From the NCBI RefSeq assembly GCF_947487805.1, contig NZ_CANKXW010000010.1, positions 113,891-177,890 on the forward strand: a DNA stretch of 64,000 nt, given 5' to 3'. The stretch comes from an uncultured Tateyamaria sp. Its GTDB lineage: Bacteria; Pseudomonadota; Alphaproteobacteria; Rhodobacterales; Rhodobacteraceae. Below are positions 7,662 through 16,634 of the stretch, piece after piece; position 1 is the first letter of the stretch, and each line of letters starts with the position of its first letter. The translations under genes were made by a program, and so were the position numbers. The notes below the pieces were generated by a model. That model saw nothing but the letters and a program-made list of their open reading frames with translations, was not told the origin of the DNA and ran no database searches.

Positions 7662-9173
7662 ATGGCAACACTGAACGACAATCTGGAAAAGCTGGACGGG
7701 TTTCTGGCGCGGTTTCGCGCGCACGGGATCAAGAACCGCATTGCCGGCGCGGACCGGGACGGCGGGGGCGGTGTCTTTGCCAGTGTCTCGCCCGTGGACG
7801 AAAGCCATATCTGCGATGTGGCGCGCGGCGACGCGGGCGATATCGATGCGGCCGCACAGGCCGCACACGCCGCCTTTGCCGAGTGGCGCGACATGCCCGC
7901 GACCCAACGCCGCGCCATACTGATCCGTATCGCCGAAGGGATCGAGGCGCGGGCCGAGGAAATTGCGCTGTGCGAATGCTGGGACACCGGGCAGGCCTAT
8001 AAATTCATGTCCAAGGCCGCCCTGCGCGGGGCAGAGAATTTCCGCTATTTCGCCGATCAGGTGGTGCAGGCCCGCGACGGCCAGCACCTGAAGTCTCCCA
8101 CCTTGATGAACATCACCACCCGCGTGCCGATTGGCCCGGTGGGCGTCATCACGCCGTGGAACACGCCCTTCATGCTCTCCACCTGGAAAATCGCGCCGGC
8201 GCTGGCCGCGGGCTGCACGGTGGTGCACAAACCCGCCGAAGCCTCGCCGCTGACCGCGCGGCTGCTGGTCGAGATCGCCGAAGACGCGGGCCTGCCCCCC
8301 GGTGTGCTGAACACCGTGAATGGCTTTGGCGAGGAGGCGGGCAAGGCGCTGTGCGAACATCCCCTTATCCGCGCCATCGCCTTTGTCGGAGAAAGCCGGA
8401 CCGGCAGCCTGATCACCAAACAGGGGGCCGATACGCTGAAACGCAACCATCTGGAGCTGGGTGGCAAGAACCCGGTCATCGTCTTTGACGACGCGGAACT
8501 GGACCGGGCGCTCGATGCGGTGATCTTCATGATCTATTCGATCAACGGCGAACGGTGCACCTCGTCCTCGCGCCTGTTGGTGCAGGACACGATCCGCGCA
8601 GCGTTCGAGGCCCGTCTGGTTGAGCGGGTCAATGCGATCCGCGTCGGCCATCCGCTGGACCCCAAGACGGAAATCGGGCCGCTGATTTCGCAGGAGCATT
8701 ACGACAAGGTCACCGGCTATTTCGACACCGCGAAGGCGGACGGTGCAACGATCGCCGCAGGCGGCGCGCCTGCGGGGGATACCGGGTATTTTGTCAAGCC
8801 GACCCTGTTCACCGATGCCACCAACGACATGCGCATCGCGCGCGAGGAGATTTTTGGCCCTGTGCTGACCTCGATCCCCTTTGCAACCGAGGACGAGGCG
8901 CTGTCCATCGCCAACGACACACCGTACGGTCTGACGGGATATGTCTGGACCAACGACCTGACACGTGCGCTGCGCTTTACCGACCGGCTGGAAGCGGGGA
9001 TGATCTGGGTCAATTCCGAAAACGTGCGGCACCTGCCCACGCCCTTTGGCGGGGTCAAGGCCAGCGGGATCGGGCGCGATGGCGGCGACTGGTCCTTTGA
9101 CTTCTACATGGAGCAAAAGCACATCGGCCTGGCCACGGGTCAGCACAAGATCACCAAGCTCGGAGCGCTGTGA
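7662..9173 (+). CDS. hpaE: 5-carboxymethyl-2-hydroxymuconate semialdehyde dehydrogenase
   Basis: A 503-residue aldehyde dehydrogenase of normal length. It has the NAD-binding segment (VGVITPWNTPFMLSTWK), the catalytic Glu in LELGGKNPVIVFDD and the nucleophilic Cys in NGERCTSSSRL. Overall similarity is to HpaE, which oxidises the semialdehyde made by homoprotocatechuate 2,3-dioxygenase using NAD+. It is the first gene of the rightward hpa operon; its stop overlaps the start of hpaD in a TGATG junction. Confidence 0.92.
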   Translation: MATLNDNLEKLDGFLARFRAHGIKNRIAGADRDGGGGVFASVSPVDESHICDVARGDAGDIDAAAQAAHAAFAEWRDMPATQRRAILIRIAEGIEARAEEIALCECWDTGQAYKFMSKAALRGAENFRYFADQVVQARDGQHLKSPTLMNITTRVPIGPVGVITPWNTPFMLSTWKIAPALAAGCTVVHKPAEASPLTARLLVEIAEDAGLPPGVLNTVNGFGEEAGKALCEHPLIRAIAFVGESRTGSLITKQGADTLKRNHLELGGKNPVIVFDDAELDRALDAVIFMIYSINGERCTSSSRLLVQDTIRAAFEARLVERVNAIRVGHPLDPKTEIGPLISQEHYDKVTGYFDTAKADGATIAAGGAPAGDTGYFVKPTLFTDATNDMRIAREEIFGPVLTSIPFATEDEALSIANDTPYGLTGYVWTNDLTRALRFTDRLEAGMIWVNSENVRHLPTPFGGVKASGIGRDGGDWSFDFYMEQKHIGLATGQHKITKLGAL

Positions 9174-10156
9174 TGCCTGTACCTGCACCGAACCTGTACC
9201 CCGATTTCAACACCATCCGGCTGAGTCATGTGTGCCTGAACGTGGCGGATCTGGCCGCATCGCGGACGTTTTACACCGATATTCTTGGGATGCAGGTGAC
9301 CGACGAGACCGACAGCCACATCTATCTGCGCGCAATGGAGGAACGGGGCCACCACTGCATCATCCTGCAACGCTCGGACCAGCCGGGCACGGTCGAGGTG
9401 ATGGGGTTCAAGACCTTTGACGAGGGCGATTTGGACCGGGCGGCGGCCTATTTCGAGGGCAAGGGGCGGCCCACATCCTGGGTCGACCGGCCCTATCAGG
9501 GGCGCACATTGCTGACCTCGGACAATATGGGCATTCCGCTTGAGTTCTATCACCGGATGGACCGCCTGCCGCCGATCCATCAGCAATACGCGCTTTATCG
9601 CGGGGTCAAGCCGCTGCGGATCGACCATTTCAACTGCTTTTCCACGGATGTGGACGCCTCGGTCGCGTTTTACAGCGATTGGGGGTTCCGGGTGACGGAG
9701 TACACCGAGGATGAGGACAGCAAGCGGCTGTGGGCCGCGTGGATGCACCGCAAGGGCGGGGTGCATGACATGGCCTTTACCAACGGGACGGGACCGCGGA
9801 TGCACCATGTGGCGTTCTGGGTGCCGACACCGCTGAACATCATTGACCTGCTCGATCTGATGGCGACCACCGGCTATGTGGATCATATCGAGCGGGGGCC
9901 GGGGCGGCATGGGATTTCCAACGCGTTCTTCCTTTATATCCTCGACCCGGACGGGCACCGGATCGAGATTTATTGCTCGGATTACCAGACGGTCGATCCG
10001 GATCTTGAGCCGATCAAGTGGGATCTCAAGGATCCGCAGCGCCAGACGTTGTGGGGTGCGCCCGCGCCGCGCAGCTGGTTCGAGAACGGATCGCCCTTTG
10101 TGGGCGTGACGCCGCGCGCGTCGGATCTGGCCGCAAGCCCGATCATCGCGCCATGA
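9173..10156 (+). CDS. hpaD: Homoprotocatechuate (3,4-dihydroxyphenylacetate) 2,3-dioxygenase
   Basis: A 327-residue extradiol dioxygenase of the vicinal-oxygen-chelate type with two beta-alpha-beta repeats (N-terminal LSHVCLNVADLAASRTFYTD). The metal ligands of the catalytic repeat are visible: His in LRIDHFNCF, His in RMHHVAFWV, and Glu in HRIEIYCSDY. The conserved Tyr lies in the same last segment. It cleaves the ring of 3,4-dihydroxyphenylacetate next to the hydroxyls using Fe(II) or Mn(II) and O2. The start ATG 9173 overlaps the hpaE stop. Confidence 0.9.
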   Translation: MPVPAPNLYPDFNTIRLSHVCLNVADLAASRTFYTDILGMQVTDETDSHIYLRAMEERGHHCIILQRSDQPGTVEVMGFKTFDEGDLDRAAAYFEGKGRPTSWVDRPYQGRTLLTSDNMGIPLEFYHRMDRLPPIHQQYALYRGVKPLRIDHFNCFSTDVDASVAFYSDWGFRVTEYTEDEDSKRLWAAWMHRKGGVHDMAFTNGTGPRMHHVAFWVPTPLNIIDLLDLMATTGYVDHIERGPGRHGISNAFFLYILDPDGHRIEIYCSDYQTVDPDLEPIKWDLKDPQRQTLWGAPAPRSWFENGSPFVGVTPRASDLAASPIIAP

Positions 10157-10173
10157 CCAGCCAGGGAGAGACC

Positions 10174-11028
10174 ATGCGATTTGCCACATTCTCGGCGCAG
10201 GGGCGCACGCATTACGGGGCCGTGACGGATGCGGGCCTGATCGCGCTGGATGGCGATTTCCCGGACTGGCCGACCTTGTGCTCTGTCATCCGCGGTGGCG
10301 GGTTGGCACAGTTGGAGCAGGCCGCAGTGGGGCGCGACGTGACCCATACAGAGGTCGCGTACGAGATGGTGCTGCCCGATGCGCAGCGGATCCTGTGCGT
10401 CGGGGTCAATTTCCCTGACCGCAATGCCGAGTACAAGGACGGCAGCGCGCAGCCGAAATATATGTCGCTTTTCCCGCGCTTTGCCAGCGGCTTTACCGGC
10501 CACAACCGCCCGCTGATCCGCCCGCCGGAAAACCACACGCTGGACTACGAGGGCGAGGTGGCCGTGATCATCGGCAAGGCCGGGCGGCGGATCGCGCCCG
10601 AGCACGCCTATGACCATATCGCGGCGCTGACCATCTGCAACGAAGGCACCATCCGCGACTGGGTCCGGCACGCCAAGTTCAACGTGACCCAAGGCAAGAA
10701 CTGGGACCGGTCGGCGGCCATGGGGCCTTGGATCGTGCCGTTCCAGGAGGCCGCACAGCTGGACGAGGCGCGCATTCTGACCCGCGTGAACGGCGAGGTG
10801 CGGCAGGACGATGTGCTGCGCCGGATGATGTTCCCGGTGCGCGCCGAGATCGCCTATATCTCGACATTCATGACGCTTCAGCCCGGTGATATCATCGTGA
10901 CCGGCACGCCAACGGGGGCCGGGGCGCGGTTTGATCCGCCCCGCTATCTCGCGCCCGGCGATGTGGTAGAGGTCGAGGTGAACGGCATCGGCACCCTGCG
11001 CAACACCGTGGAGGACGAAGTGCTATGA
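10174..11028 (+). CDS. hpaG: FAH-family enzyme, probable HpaG-type decarboxylase/isomerase
   Basis: A 284-residue FAH-fold protein. AGGGAGAG at 10163-10170 supports ATG 10174; an ATG at 10153 overlapping the hpaD stop is possible. The metal-binding ExE is in LDYEGEVAVIIGKAG, the third ligand region is TICNEGTIRDWVRH, and the signature LQPGDIIVTGTPTGAG is near the end. Between hpaD and hpaH, the expected step is decarboxylation of 5-oxopent-3-ene-1,2,5-tricarboxylate and isomerisation of the product. In enterobacteria HpaG is a fusion of two such domains; here the partner domain could be the separate gene at 6393. Confidence 0.78.
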   Translation: MRFATFSAQGRTHYGAVTDAGLIALDGDFPDWPTLCSVIRGGGLAQLEQAAVGRDVTHTEVAYEMVLPDAQRILCVGVNFPDRNAEYKDGSAQPKYMSLFPRFASGFTGHNRPLIRPPENHTLDYEGEVAVIIGKAGRRIAPEHAYDHIAALTICNEGTIRDWVRHAKFNVTQGKNWDRSAAMGPWIVPFQEAAQLDEARILTRVNGEVRQDDVLRRMMFPVRAEIAYISTFMTLQPGDIIVTGTPTGAGARFDPPRYLAPGDVVEVEVNGIGTLRNTVEDEVL

Positions 11029-11825
11029 CCCCTGAAGATCACGCAGATGCCGCCGCCCGCCTGCTGGAGGCGGAGGCGACGCGCACCCAGATCGGGCTGC
11101 TGTCGCGGGCGCATCCCGAGATGGGCATGGACGACGCCTATGCCATCCAGTCCGCGATCCTGCGCGCCAAGCTGGCGCAAGGGCGCGACGTGATCGGGTG
11201 GAAGATCGGTCTGACCTCGAAGGCGATGCAATATGCGCTCAACATCGACATCCCCGACAGCGGGATCCTGTTTGACGACATGCTCTTTGCCGATGGCGCG
11301 CGGGTGCCAAAGGGGAGGTTCATCCAGCCCAGGATCGAGGCCGAGATCGCCTTTGTCATGGGCCGTGCACTGGGCGGTGCGGATGTGACGCGGGCGGACG
11401 TGATTGCGGCCACGGATCATGTGGCGCCCTCTCTGGAGATCCTCGACACCCGCATCCTGCGGGCCGATCCGGAGACGGGTGCCACGCGCAACGTCTTTGA
11501 CACGATCAGCGACAATGCGGCCAATGCAGGCATCGTGCTGGGCGAGGCGCGGCACGCGGTGGATGCATTCGATCTGCGCTGGGTCGGGGCGATCACCACG
11601 CGAAACGGCGCGGTCGAGGAAACTGGGCTGGGGGCCGGGGTGCTGAACGACCCGGTGGAAAGCGTCGTCTGGCTGGCCCGGCGCATGGCGGAATACGGCC
11701 AGAGCATCCAGCCCGGTCACGTGATCCTGTCGGGCAGCTTTATCCGGCCGGTGGAATGTCCCGCAGGCGCCGAGATCCACGCCGATTTCGGCCCCTTCGG
11801 CCATGTCAGCGTGGCCTTTGACTAG
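11025..11825 (+). CDS. hpaH: 2-oxo-hept-3-ene-1,7-dioate hydratase
   Basis: A 266-residue member of the hydratase/decarboxylase branch of the FAH fold, of typical HpaH length. Family segments seen are GMDDAYAIQSAILRAKLAQG, GWKIGLTSKAMQ, IQPRIEAEIAFVMGRAL (metal-binding acidic residues) and ILSGSFIRPVECPAG. It adds water to the enol-diacid of the homoprotocatechuate pathway. The start overlaps the stop of hpaG (ATGA), so the two are translationally coupled. No aldolase (hpaI) follows. Confidence 0.9.
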   Translation: MTPEDHADAAARLLEAEATRTQIGLLSRAHPEMGMDDAYAIQSAILRAKLAQGRDVIGWKIGLTSKAMQYALNIDIPDSGILFDDMLFADGARVPKGRFIQPRIEAEIAFVMGRALGGADVTRADVIAATDHVAPSLEILDTRILRADPETGATRNVFDTISDNAANAGIVLGEARHAVDAFDLRWVGAITTRNGAVEETGLGAGVLNDPVESVVWLARRMAEYGQSIQPGHVILSGSFIRPVECPAGAEIHADFGPFGHVSVAFD

Positions 11826-11831
11826 GCCGCG

Positions 11832-13325
11832 TTAGCCGTAGGTGTCGCGCAGCGCGTTTTTCTGCACCTTGCCCATCGTGTTGCGGGGCAATTCGGACGC
11901 CACCTCGTAACGGCGGGGGTGTTTGAACCGCGCCAGACGCGACCGTACGGATTCCGACAGGCTGTCGGTGTCGATCTGGCGGCCCGCATCGGGCACCACG
12001 ACGGCCACGATCGCCTCGCCGAAATCGGCGTCGGGGATGCCGATCACGGCACTTTCCGACACGCCGTCGATATCGTTCAGCACGTCTTCGATTTCCTTGG
12101 GATAGACGTTGTAGCCGCCGGTGATGATCAGATCCTTTTCGCGGCCCACGATGGACAAGTACCCGTCCGCATCGATCTGACCCAGATCGCCGGTGATGAA
12201 AAATCCGTTCTCGCGCAGCTCGGCCGCGGTTTTCTCGGGCATTTGCCAATAGCCCTGAAAGACGTTGGGCCCGCGCACCTCGATCATGCCGACGCCGCCG
12301 GGGGCCACTTCGTCGCCGCTTTGCGGATCGGTCAGGCGGACCTCGACCCCCGGCAGGGGGTGGCCCACCGTGCCGGGCCTGCGGTCGCCGTCATAGGGGT
12401 TCGAGGTGTTCATGTTGGTTTCGGTCATGCCATAGCGTTCGAGGATCGCATGCCCGGTGCGTGCGGTGAACGCCTCGTGGGTTTCGGCCAAAAGCGGGGC
12501 GCTGCCCGACACGAACAGGCGCATGTTCGACACCAAATCGGCGCTCAGGCGGTCATCGGACAAAAGCCGGGTGTAGAAGGTGGGCACGCCCATCATCATC
12601 GTGGCGCGGGGCAGGGCGGCCATGATGGCGTCAAGATTGAAGCCGGGCATGAAATCCACAGTCGCCCCCGCCAGCAGGCTGGTGTTCAGCGCGACAAACA
12701 GCCCGTGGGTGTGAAAGATCGGCAAGGCGTGCACCAGCCGGTCGGCATCGGTGATGCGCCACAGATCGGTCAGCGCTTTGGTGTTGGACAACAGGTTTGC
12801 GTGGCTCAGCATCGCGCCCTTGGAGCGGCCCGTGGTGCCGGAGGTATAGAGCAGCGCGGCCAGGTCGTCCGGTCCGCGCTCTGCGGTGTCGAAGATATCG
12901 GGCAGGGCGTTGAGCCCGTCGGTCAGGCTGCCCGTGCCGTCAGCGTTCAGGGTCAGAACCTGCGCGCCATTTGCGATCTCCTGCATCTGCGTGGCCGTGC
13001 CGCCATCGCACACGATCAGCGCGGGCGTGGCGTCGCCAACGAAATAGGCGACCTCGTCGCGGGTATAGGCGGTGTTCAGCGGCAGGAACACGCCCCCCGC
13101 CTGCACGGTCGCGGCATAAAGCATGACCATCTCGACCGTCTTGGGGGCCTGCACGACCACCCGGTCGCCCACGTCCAGTCCGGATTTGCGCAAACGGTGC
13201 GCCATCCGCGCCACTTGCCGGACAAAGGCCGCATAGCTGATGTCATCCGCCCCGTCCTGCACCAGGAACGGATGCGTGTTCTGGGCGTGGGGCGCGATCA
13301 GATGATCATAGAGGTGGTTTGCCAC
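11832..13325 (-). CDS. matB: Malonyl-CoA synthetase (malonate-CoA ligase)
   Basis: A 497-residue adenylate-forming enzyme. It has the P-loop (LLYTSGTTGRSKGAM), the A5 motif (LERYGMTETNM), the hinge region (TGDLGQIDADGYLSIVGREKD) and the catalytic Lys near the C-terminus (LPRNTMGKVQKNALRD). Overall it fits MatB-type malonyl-CoA synthetases, which activate malonate with ATP and CoA. The gene for malonyl-CoA decarboxylase lies 14 bases upstream in the same operon, which strongly supports malonate as the substrate rather than a longer acid. Confidence 0.88.
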   Translation of the reverse strand: MANHLYDHLIAPHAQNTHPFLVQDGADDISYAAFVRQVARMAHRLRKSGLDVGDRVVVQAPKTVEMVMLYAATVQAGGVFLPLNTAYTRDEVAYFVGDATPALIVCDGGTATQMQEIANGAQVLTLNADGTGSLTDGLNALPDIFDTAERGPDDLAALLYTSGTTGRSKGAMLSHANLLSNTKALTDLWRITDADRLVHALPIFHTHGLFVALNTSLLAGATVDFMPGFNLDAIMAALPRATMMMGVPTFYTRLLSDDRLSADLVSNMRLFVSGSAPLLAETHEAFTARTGHAILERYGMTETNMNTSNPYDGDRRPGTVGHPLPGVEVRLTDPQSGDEVAPGGVGMIEVRGPNVFQGYWQMPEKTAAELRENGFFITGDLGQIDADGYLSIVGREKDLIITGGYNVYPKEIEDVLNDIDGVSESAVIGIPDADFGEAIVAVVVPDAGRQIDTDSLSESVRSRLARFKHPRRYEVASELPRNTMGKVQKNALRDTYG

Positions 13326-13339
13326 GGGGTATGTGTCCT

Positions 13340-14608
13340 TTACGTCGTCTCGGGTCCGGCCGTCAGCGTGGACCGGAAGGCGGGTGTCATCGACACGTCG
13401 CCATTTTGTACAAACCGTTCGTGGTTCTGTTCAAGCAGGTCAAGGTCGTAGTGGTAATTCACCATGGCCCCGCTGGACTGGTGCTGGCCGTTCTCGCTCA
13501 GGTCCGCATCGGCGTGGACGGCATAGATTTGCGCGCCATTGCCTAGGTGAAAGCGCGCCACGGGATCAAAGGGCGCGCCCTGGGCGGTGCGCGCATGGGC
13601 GAGGTAGTCAGAGGCCGCCTGCCGGATCATGTCCGCGCTGCCGTGGCCTTGCAGGATGGTGCGCGCGGTCTCGTCCTCGGTCTGTTGCGACAGCCAGGCA
13701 TTGAAGCGGGGGATCGGCGACAGGGTGACAAAGGTGTCCAGCCCCGGCAGTTCCTGACGCAACTCGTCGACCACTTGCTTGATCAACAGGTTGCCAAAGC
13801 TGATCCCCTTCAGCCCCGTCTGGCAATTGGAGATCGAATAGAACACCGCGACCGATGTGTCCTGCGGGCTGCGGACCTCCCGGTCCCCCGCCAGCACGTG
13901 CTGGATCGATGCAGGCACGGACATGGTCAGGGCCACCTCGACAAAGATCAGCGGCTCGTCCGGCATGGTGGGGTGGAAGTATGCAAAACACCGGCGGTCC
14001 TGCGGATAGAGCCTGCGGCGCAGGTCGTCCCAGTCCTGAATGGCGTGGACCGCCTCGTATTCCACGATCTTTTCCAGGATGCTGGCCGGGGTTTCCCAAC
14101 TGATCTGCCGCAGCACGAGAAAGCCGCGGTTGAACCAGCTGCGCAGGAGGTGGCGGAAATCCAGATCGGTGCGCGCAAGGTTCGGGTCCTCGGCCAGTGC
14201 CGCCAGCAGATCGGTGCGCATGTTGACCAGGGCACGCGTGGCGCCCGGCGGTTGGTTGAGACGGCGCAGCAATTCCTGCCGCCGCGGTTCCGCCGCCTGG
14301 GCCAGGGCGCGATAATCCGCCACCGATTGCGAGGCGGCAAAGGTCTGAGCCGCGGCCTGCACCCCCTGCGGGCTGATTTCCAGCACGTCGTTGAGAAAGG
14401 TGAAGAACGTGCGTTTTTCTGCGGGGGTCAGGGCCGCGTAACGATCGAGGATGGATTGGGCCAGGGCGATGCCCGACACCTCGCCGCCCGCATCAAGCAG
14501 CGCAAGGCACATGTCGTCAAGCGACCGCGTGTCGCCAGCAGGCGCCGTGGGCGCGCGCCGTTCAAACAGCGTGGTCAACATGTCCCCCAAAAAGCTGAGC
14601 TGCGTCAT
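13340..14608 (-). CDS. matA: Malonyl-CoA decarboxylase
   Basis: A 422-residue malonyl-CoA decarboxylase. The N-terminal helical domain (residues ~1-150) precedes a GNAT-like catalytic domain with conserved stretches YEAVHAIQDWDDLRRRL, RRCFAYFHP, IFVEVALT, VAVFYSISNCQTGLKGISFG and FVTLSPIPRF. The Ser in FYSIS and the His in NYHYDL match expected active-site segments. The start at 14608 has GGAG eight bases upstream. It converts malonyl-CoA to acetyl-CoA and CO2, coupling with the downstream synthetase. This pairing is known as matAB in rhizobia. Confidence 0.92.
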   Translation of the reverse strand: MTQLSFLGDMLTTLFERRAPTAPAGDTRSLDDMCLALLDAGGEVSGIALAQSILDRYAALTPAEKRTFFTFLNDVLEISPQGVQAAAQTFAASQSVADYRALAQAAEPRRQELLRRLNQPPGATRALVNMRTDLLAALAEDPNLARTDLDFRHLLRSWFNRGFLVLRQISWETPASILEKIVEYEAVHAIQDWDDLRRRLYPQDRRCFAYFHPTMPDEPLIFVEVALTMSVPASIQHVLAGDREVRSPQDTSVAVFYSISNCQTGLKGISFGNLLIKQVVDELRQELPGLDTFVTLSPIPRFNAWLSQQTEDETARTILQGHGSADMIRQAASDYLAHARTAQGAPFDPVARFHLGNGAQIYAVHADADLSENGQHQSSGAMVNYHYDLDLLEQNHERFVQNGDVSMTPAFRSTLTAGPETT

Positions 14609-14613
14609 TGCGT

Positions 14614-15000
14614 TTACTCCAGTGTTACGGACTGTCCCGACAGGCGCACGTTCACCGTTAGGCCGCCCTCGTTTACCAGCCATTTGCGCAGCACGAAGGT
14701 GCGGGTGCCGGTCGTGTGCATGGGATCATTTGCGGCAAAGGCGCGGGCCTCGTCTATGGATCCGGCCCGCAGGACCATCATACCCATCCCCTCCATCTGC
14801 CCGCCCGTTTCATCCGACAGCGGCCCGGAAAAGGCCAGAACACCGTCTTTTTCCAGCTGCGCGATATAGGCCAGATGCTCCGGCAGAACCGCGCGCAGAT
14901 CCTCCGGGCCCTTGGCGGGCGTCGACACGGCCACGTACAATTCAAACGCCAATGCGCCGCGTGCGGTGGCCTGAGCCTTGTAGTCGTTCCATGTTGGCAT
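14614..15000 (-). CDS. YciI-like protein
   Basis: A 128-residue protein of the YciI/dimeric alpha-beta barrel family. It has the conserved pattern RAVLPEHLAYIAQLEKDGVL, then FSGPLSDETGG, GMMVLRAGSIDEARAFAAND and DPMHTTGTRTF. Members include small dehydrochlorinases and many of unknown function, often beside aromatic-degradation genes. It is first in the leftward malonate operon, its stop lying six bases before the decarboxylase start. Its function in the pathway is unknown; the His in the centre is a candidate catalytic residue. Confidence 0.8.
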   Translation of the reverse strand: MPTWNDYKAQATARGALAFELYVAVSTPAKGPEDLRAVLPEHLAYIAQLEKDGVLAFSGPLSDETGGQMEGMGMMVLRAGSIDEARAFAANDPMHTTGTRTFVLRKWLVNEGGLTVNVRLSGQSVTLE

Positions 15001-15024
15001 GTCGTTTTCCTTTCGCGCTCTTCC

Positions 15025-15040
15025 ATAAAATCGATTTTAT
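15025..15040. promoter_or_regulatory. Candidate operator between the two divergent malonate/aromatic operons
   Basis: ATAAAATCGATTTTAT is a perfect 16-base palindrome in the 95-base gap between the leftward YciI gene and the rightward FAH gene. A -35-like TTGACT follows at 15041. A related half-site (TTATCGATTTTTTT, 21617-21630) lies just upstream of the GntR gene at the far end of the rightward operon. The shared ATCGATTTT core suggests GntR control of all three promoters. Confidence 0.6.
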
Positions 15041-15095
15041 TTGACTTGGAATATTTTTATCGTCAAAATTTCCATCAAGCAACCGGGAGGATTCT

Positions 15096-15977
15096 ATGCG
15101 GTTTATCGTTGGCACGCATGAAGGCAGGCAAAGTGTTTTTGCTGTGAAGGGCGATGACGCCTTTGATTTGACCGCTGCCGTTCCGGAAATCGGTCAGGAT
15201 CTGGCGACCCTGTGCCACCATCCCGACCTGATGGACCGCGTCGCTGCGGCCATGGGGGGGGCTGCGTCCGTTCCGGTCAGCGCGATCACGCCGGCCCTGC
15301 CCATCGCCGCACCGGGCACCATCATCTGCCTTGGCCTGAACTATGTCGAACACATCAAGGAAGGCGGGTACGACATCCCCGACTATCCGGCACTGTTCAT
15401 GCGTGGCAAGCAGTCGATCATGGCCGCGGGCCAGCCGATGGTGCGCCCATCTTGCTCGGACAAGCTGGATTACGAGGCCGAGCTGATGATGATCATCGGC
15501 AAGGGCGGGCGGCATATCAGCGAGGCGGACGCGCTGGACCACATCTTTGGCTTTACCGTGTTCAACGACGGGTCAGTGCGCGATTATCAGCGCAAGACGC
15601 ACCAGTGGACGCCGGGCAAGAACTTTGACGCAACGGGTGCAATTGGCCCCTTTGTGGTCACTCCGGACGAGTTGCCCGAGGGCGCATCCGGCCTCAAGAT
15701 CGAAAGCCGCGTGGGCGACGAGATCCTGCAATCCTCCAACACCGCCAACATGATCTGGGGGGCGGCGCGCACCATCGCCATCATCTCTGAATACACGACC
15801 CTGAGCCCCGGCGACCACATCGCGCTGGGCACCCCGCCGGGCGTGGGGCACGCCAAGAAACCCAACCCCCGCTGGCTCAAACCCGGCGAGACGGTCGAAA
15901 TCGAGATCGAAGGCATCGGCATCTGCGCCAGCCCGGTCATCGACGAGGCCGAAAGCAAGACGCTGGCGGCAGAATGA
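15096..15977 (+). CDS. Fumarylacetoacetate hydrolase family protein
   Basis: A 293-residue FAH-fold enzyme with a typical N-terminal cap and a catalytic C-terminal domain. GGGAGG at 15085-15090 places the start. Metal ligands are in LDYEAELMMIIGKGG and FTVFNDGSVRDYQ. The family signature is LSPGDHIALGTPPGVGH. It belongs to the long FAH branch (ureidoglycolate lyase / acylpyruvate hydrolase / 2-keto-acid hydratase-like) whose substrates cannot be read from sequence. It is the first gene of the rightward operon and probably hydrolyses or isomerises a ring-cleavage product. Confidence 0.85.
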   Translation: MRFIVGTHEGRQSVFAVKGDDAFDLTAAVPEIGQDLATLCHHPDLMDRVAAAMGGAASVPVSAITPALPIAAPGTIICLGLNYVEHIKEGGYDIPDYPALFMRGKQSIMAAGQPMVRPSCSDKLDYEAELMMIIGKGGRHISEADALDHIFGFTVFNDGSVRDYQRKTHQWTPGKNFDATGAIGPFVVTPDELPEGASGLKIESRVGDEILQSSNTANMIWGAARTIAIISEYTTLSPGDHIALGTPPGVGHAKKPNPRWLKPGETVEIEIEGIGICASPVIDEAESKTLAAE

Positions 15978-16627
15978 TGGCGGACGGCGCTGATATGCGC
16001 GCCGACGCGCAAGAGGCCGTGCGCGCCCTGAGGGGGCGTATCTCCCAACTTGATCAAGACAGTATCGACCTGATCCTGGGCGATGCCCGGTCCCATTACG
16101 CATGGACGGACAGGCCCGTGCCGCTGGACATGCTGCGGACACTGTTCGACATCGTGATCGCCGGCCCGACCAGCATGAACACGTGCCCGGCGCGGTTCAT
16201 CTTTGTCACGTCGGATGCGGCCAAGGACAAGCTGGCGCTGTCGCTCAAGGAAAAGAACATCGAAAAGATGCGCGCGGCCCCGGTCACGGTCATCGTGGCG
16301 TGGGATCCGAATTACTGGCAGCGCCTCGACTTTCTGTTCCCGCATGAAAACCGCAAGCCGCTGTTCGAGAACAACGCCGCGTTTGCCCACGATACGGCAT
16401 ATCGCAACTCGACCCTGCAAGGGGCGTATCTGATGATTGCCGCGCGGGCGCTGGGTCTGGACGTGGGTGCGATGTCCGGTTTTTCCAACAAGATCGTGGA
16501 CGAGACGTTCTTTGCCGAAAACGGGTGGAAATCGAATTTCCTGTGCAACATCGGCTATGCTGACGAAACGGCGCTGTATCAAAAACTGCCGCGATTCAAG
16601 TTCGACGATGTGTGCAGCGTGATCTGA
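15974..16627 (+). CDS. Nitroreductase-family protein, RutE-like
   Basis: A 217-residue flavin nitroreductase-fold protein. Segments IAGPTSMNTCPARFIFVTS, VTVIVAWDPNYWQRLDFLFPH, AYRNSTLQGAYLMIAARALG and GAMSGFSNKIVDETFF align by eye with RutE. RutE reduces malonic semialdehyde to 3-hydroxypropionate in pyrimidine breakdown. FMN would be bound through the N-terminal Arg/Ser region and the GxMSGF turn. No other rut genes are present. Next to malonate genes, a role on malonic semialdehyde or a related aldehyde is attractive but inferred. The start overlaps the preceding stop. Confidence 0.8.
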   Translation: MMADGADMRADAQEAVRALRGRISQLDQDSIDLILGDARSHYAWTDRPVPLDMLRTLFDIVIAGPTSMNTCPARFIFVTSDAAKDKLALSLKEKNIEKMRAAPVTVIVAWDPNYWQRLDFLFPHENRKPLFENNAAFAHDTAYRNSTLQGAYLMIAARALGLDVGAMSGFSNKIVDETFFAENGWKSNFLCNIGYADETALYQKLPRFKFDDVCSVI

Positions 16628-16634
16628 GGGCACC

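Noticed and set aside
6381..9188. A 935-codon open frame on the minus strand across the hpa genes
   Set aside because: It is antisense to three well-supported enzymes (FAH protein, HpaR in part, HpaE), is rich in Arg/His/Pro as expected for an antisense frame in GC-rich DNA, and has no motif or start site.
11919..13451. A 510-codon rightward open frame opposite the malonyl-CoA synthetase gene
   Set aside because: Antisense shadow of a clear adenylate-forming enzyme; low-complexity His/Arg/Gly composition and no family resemblance.
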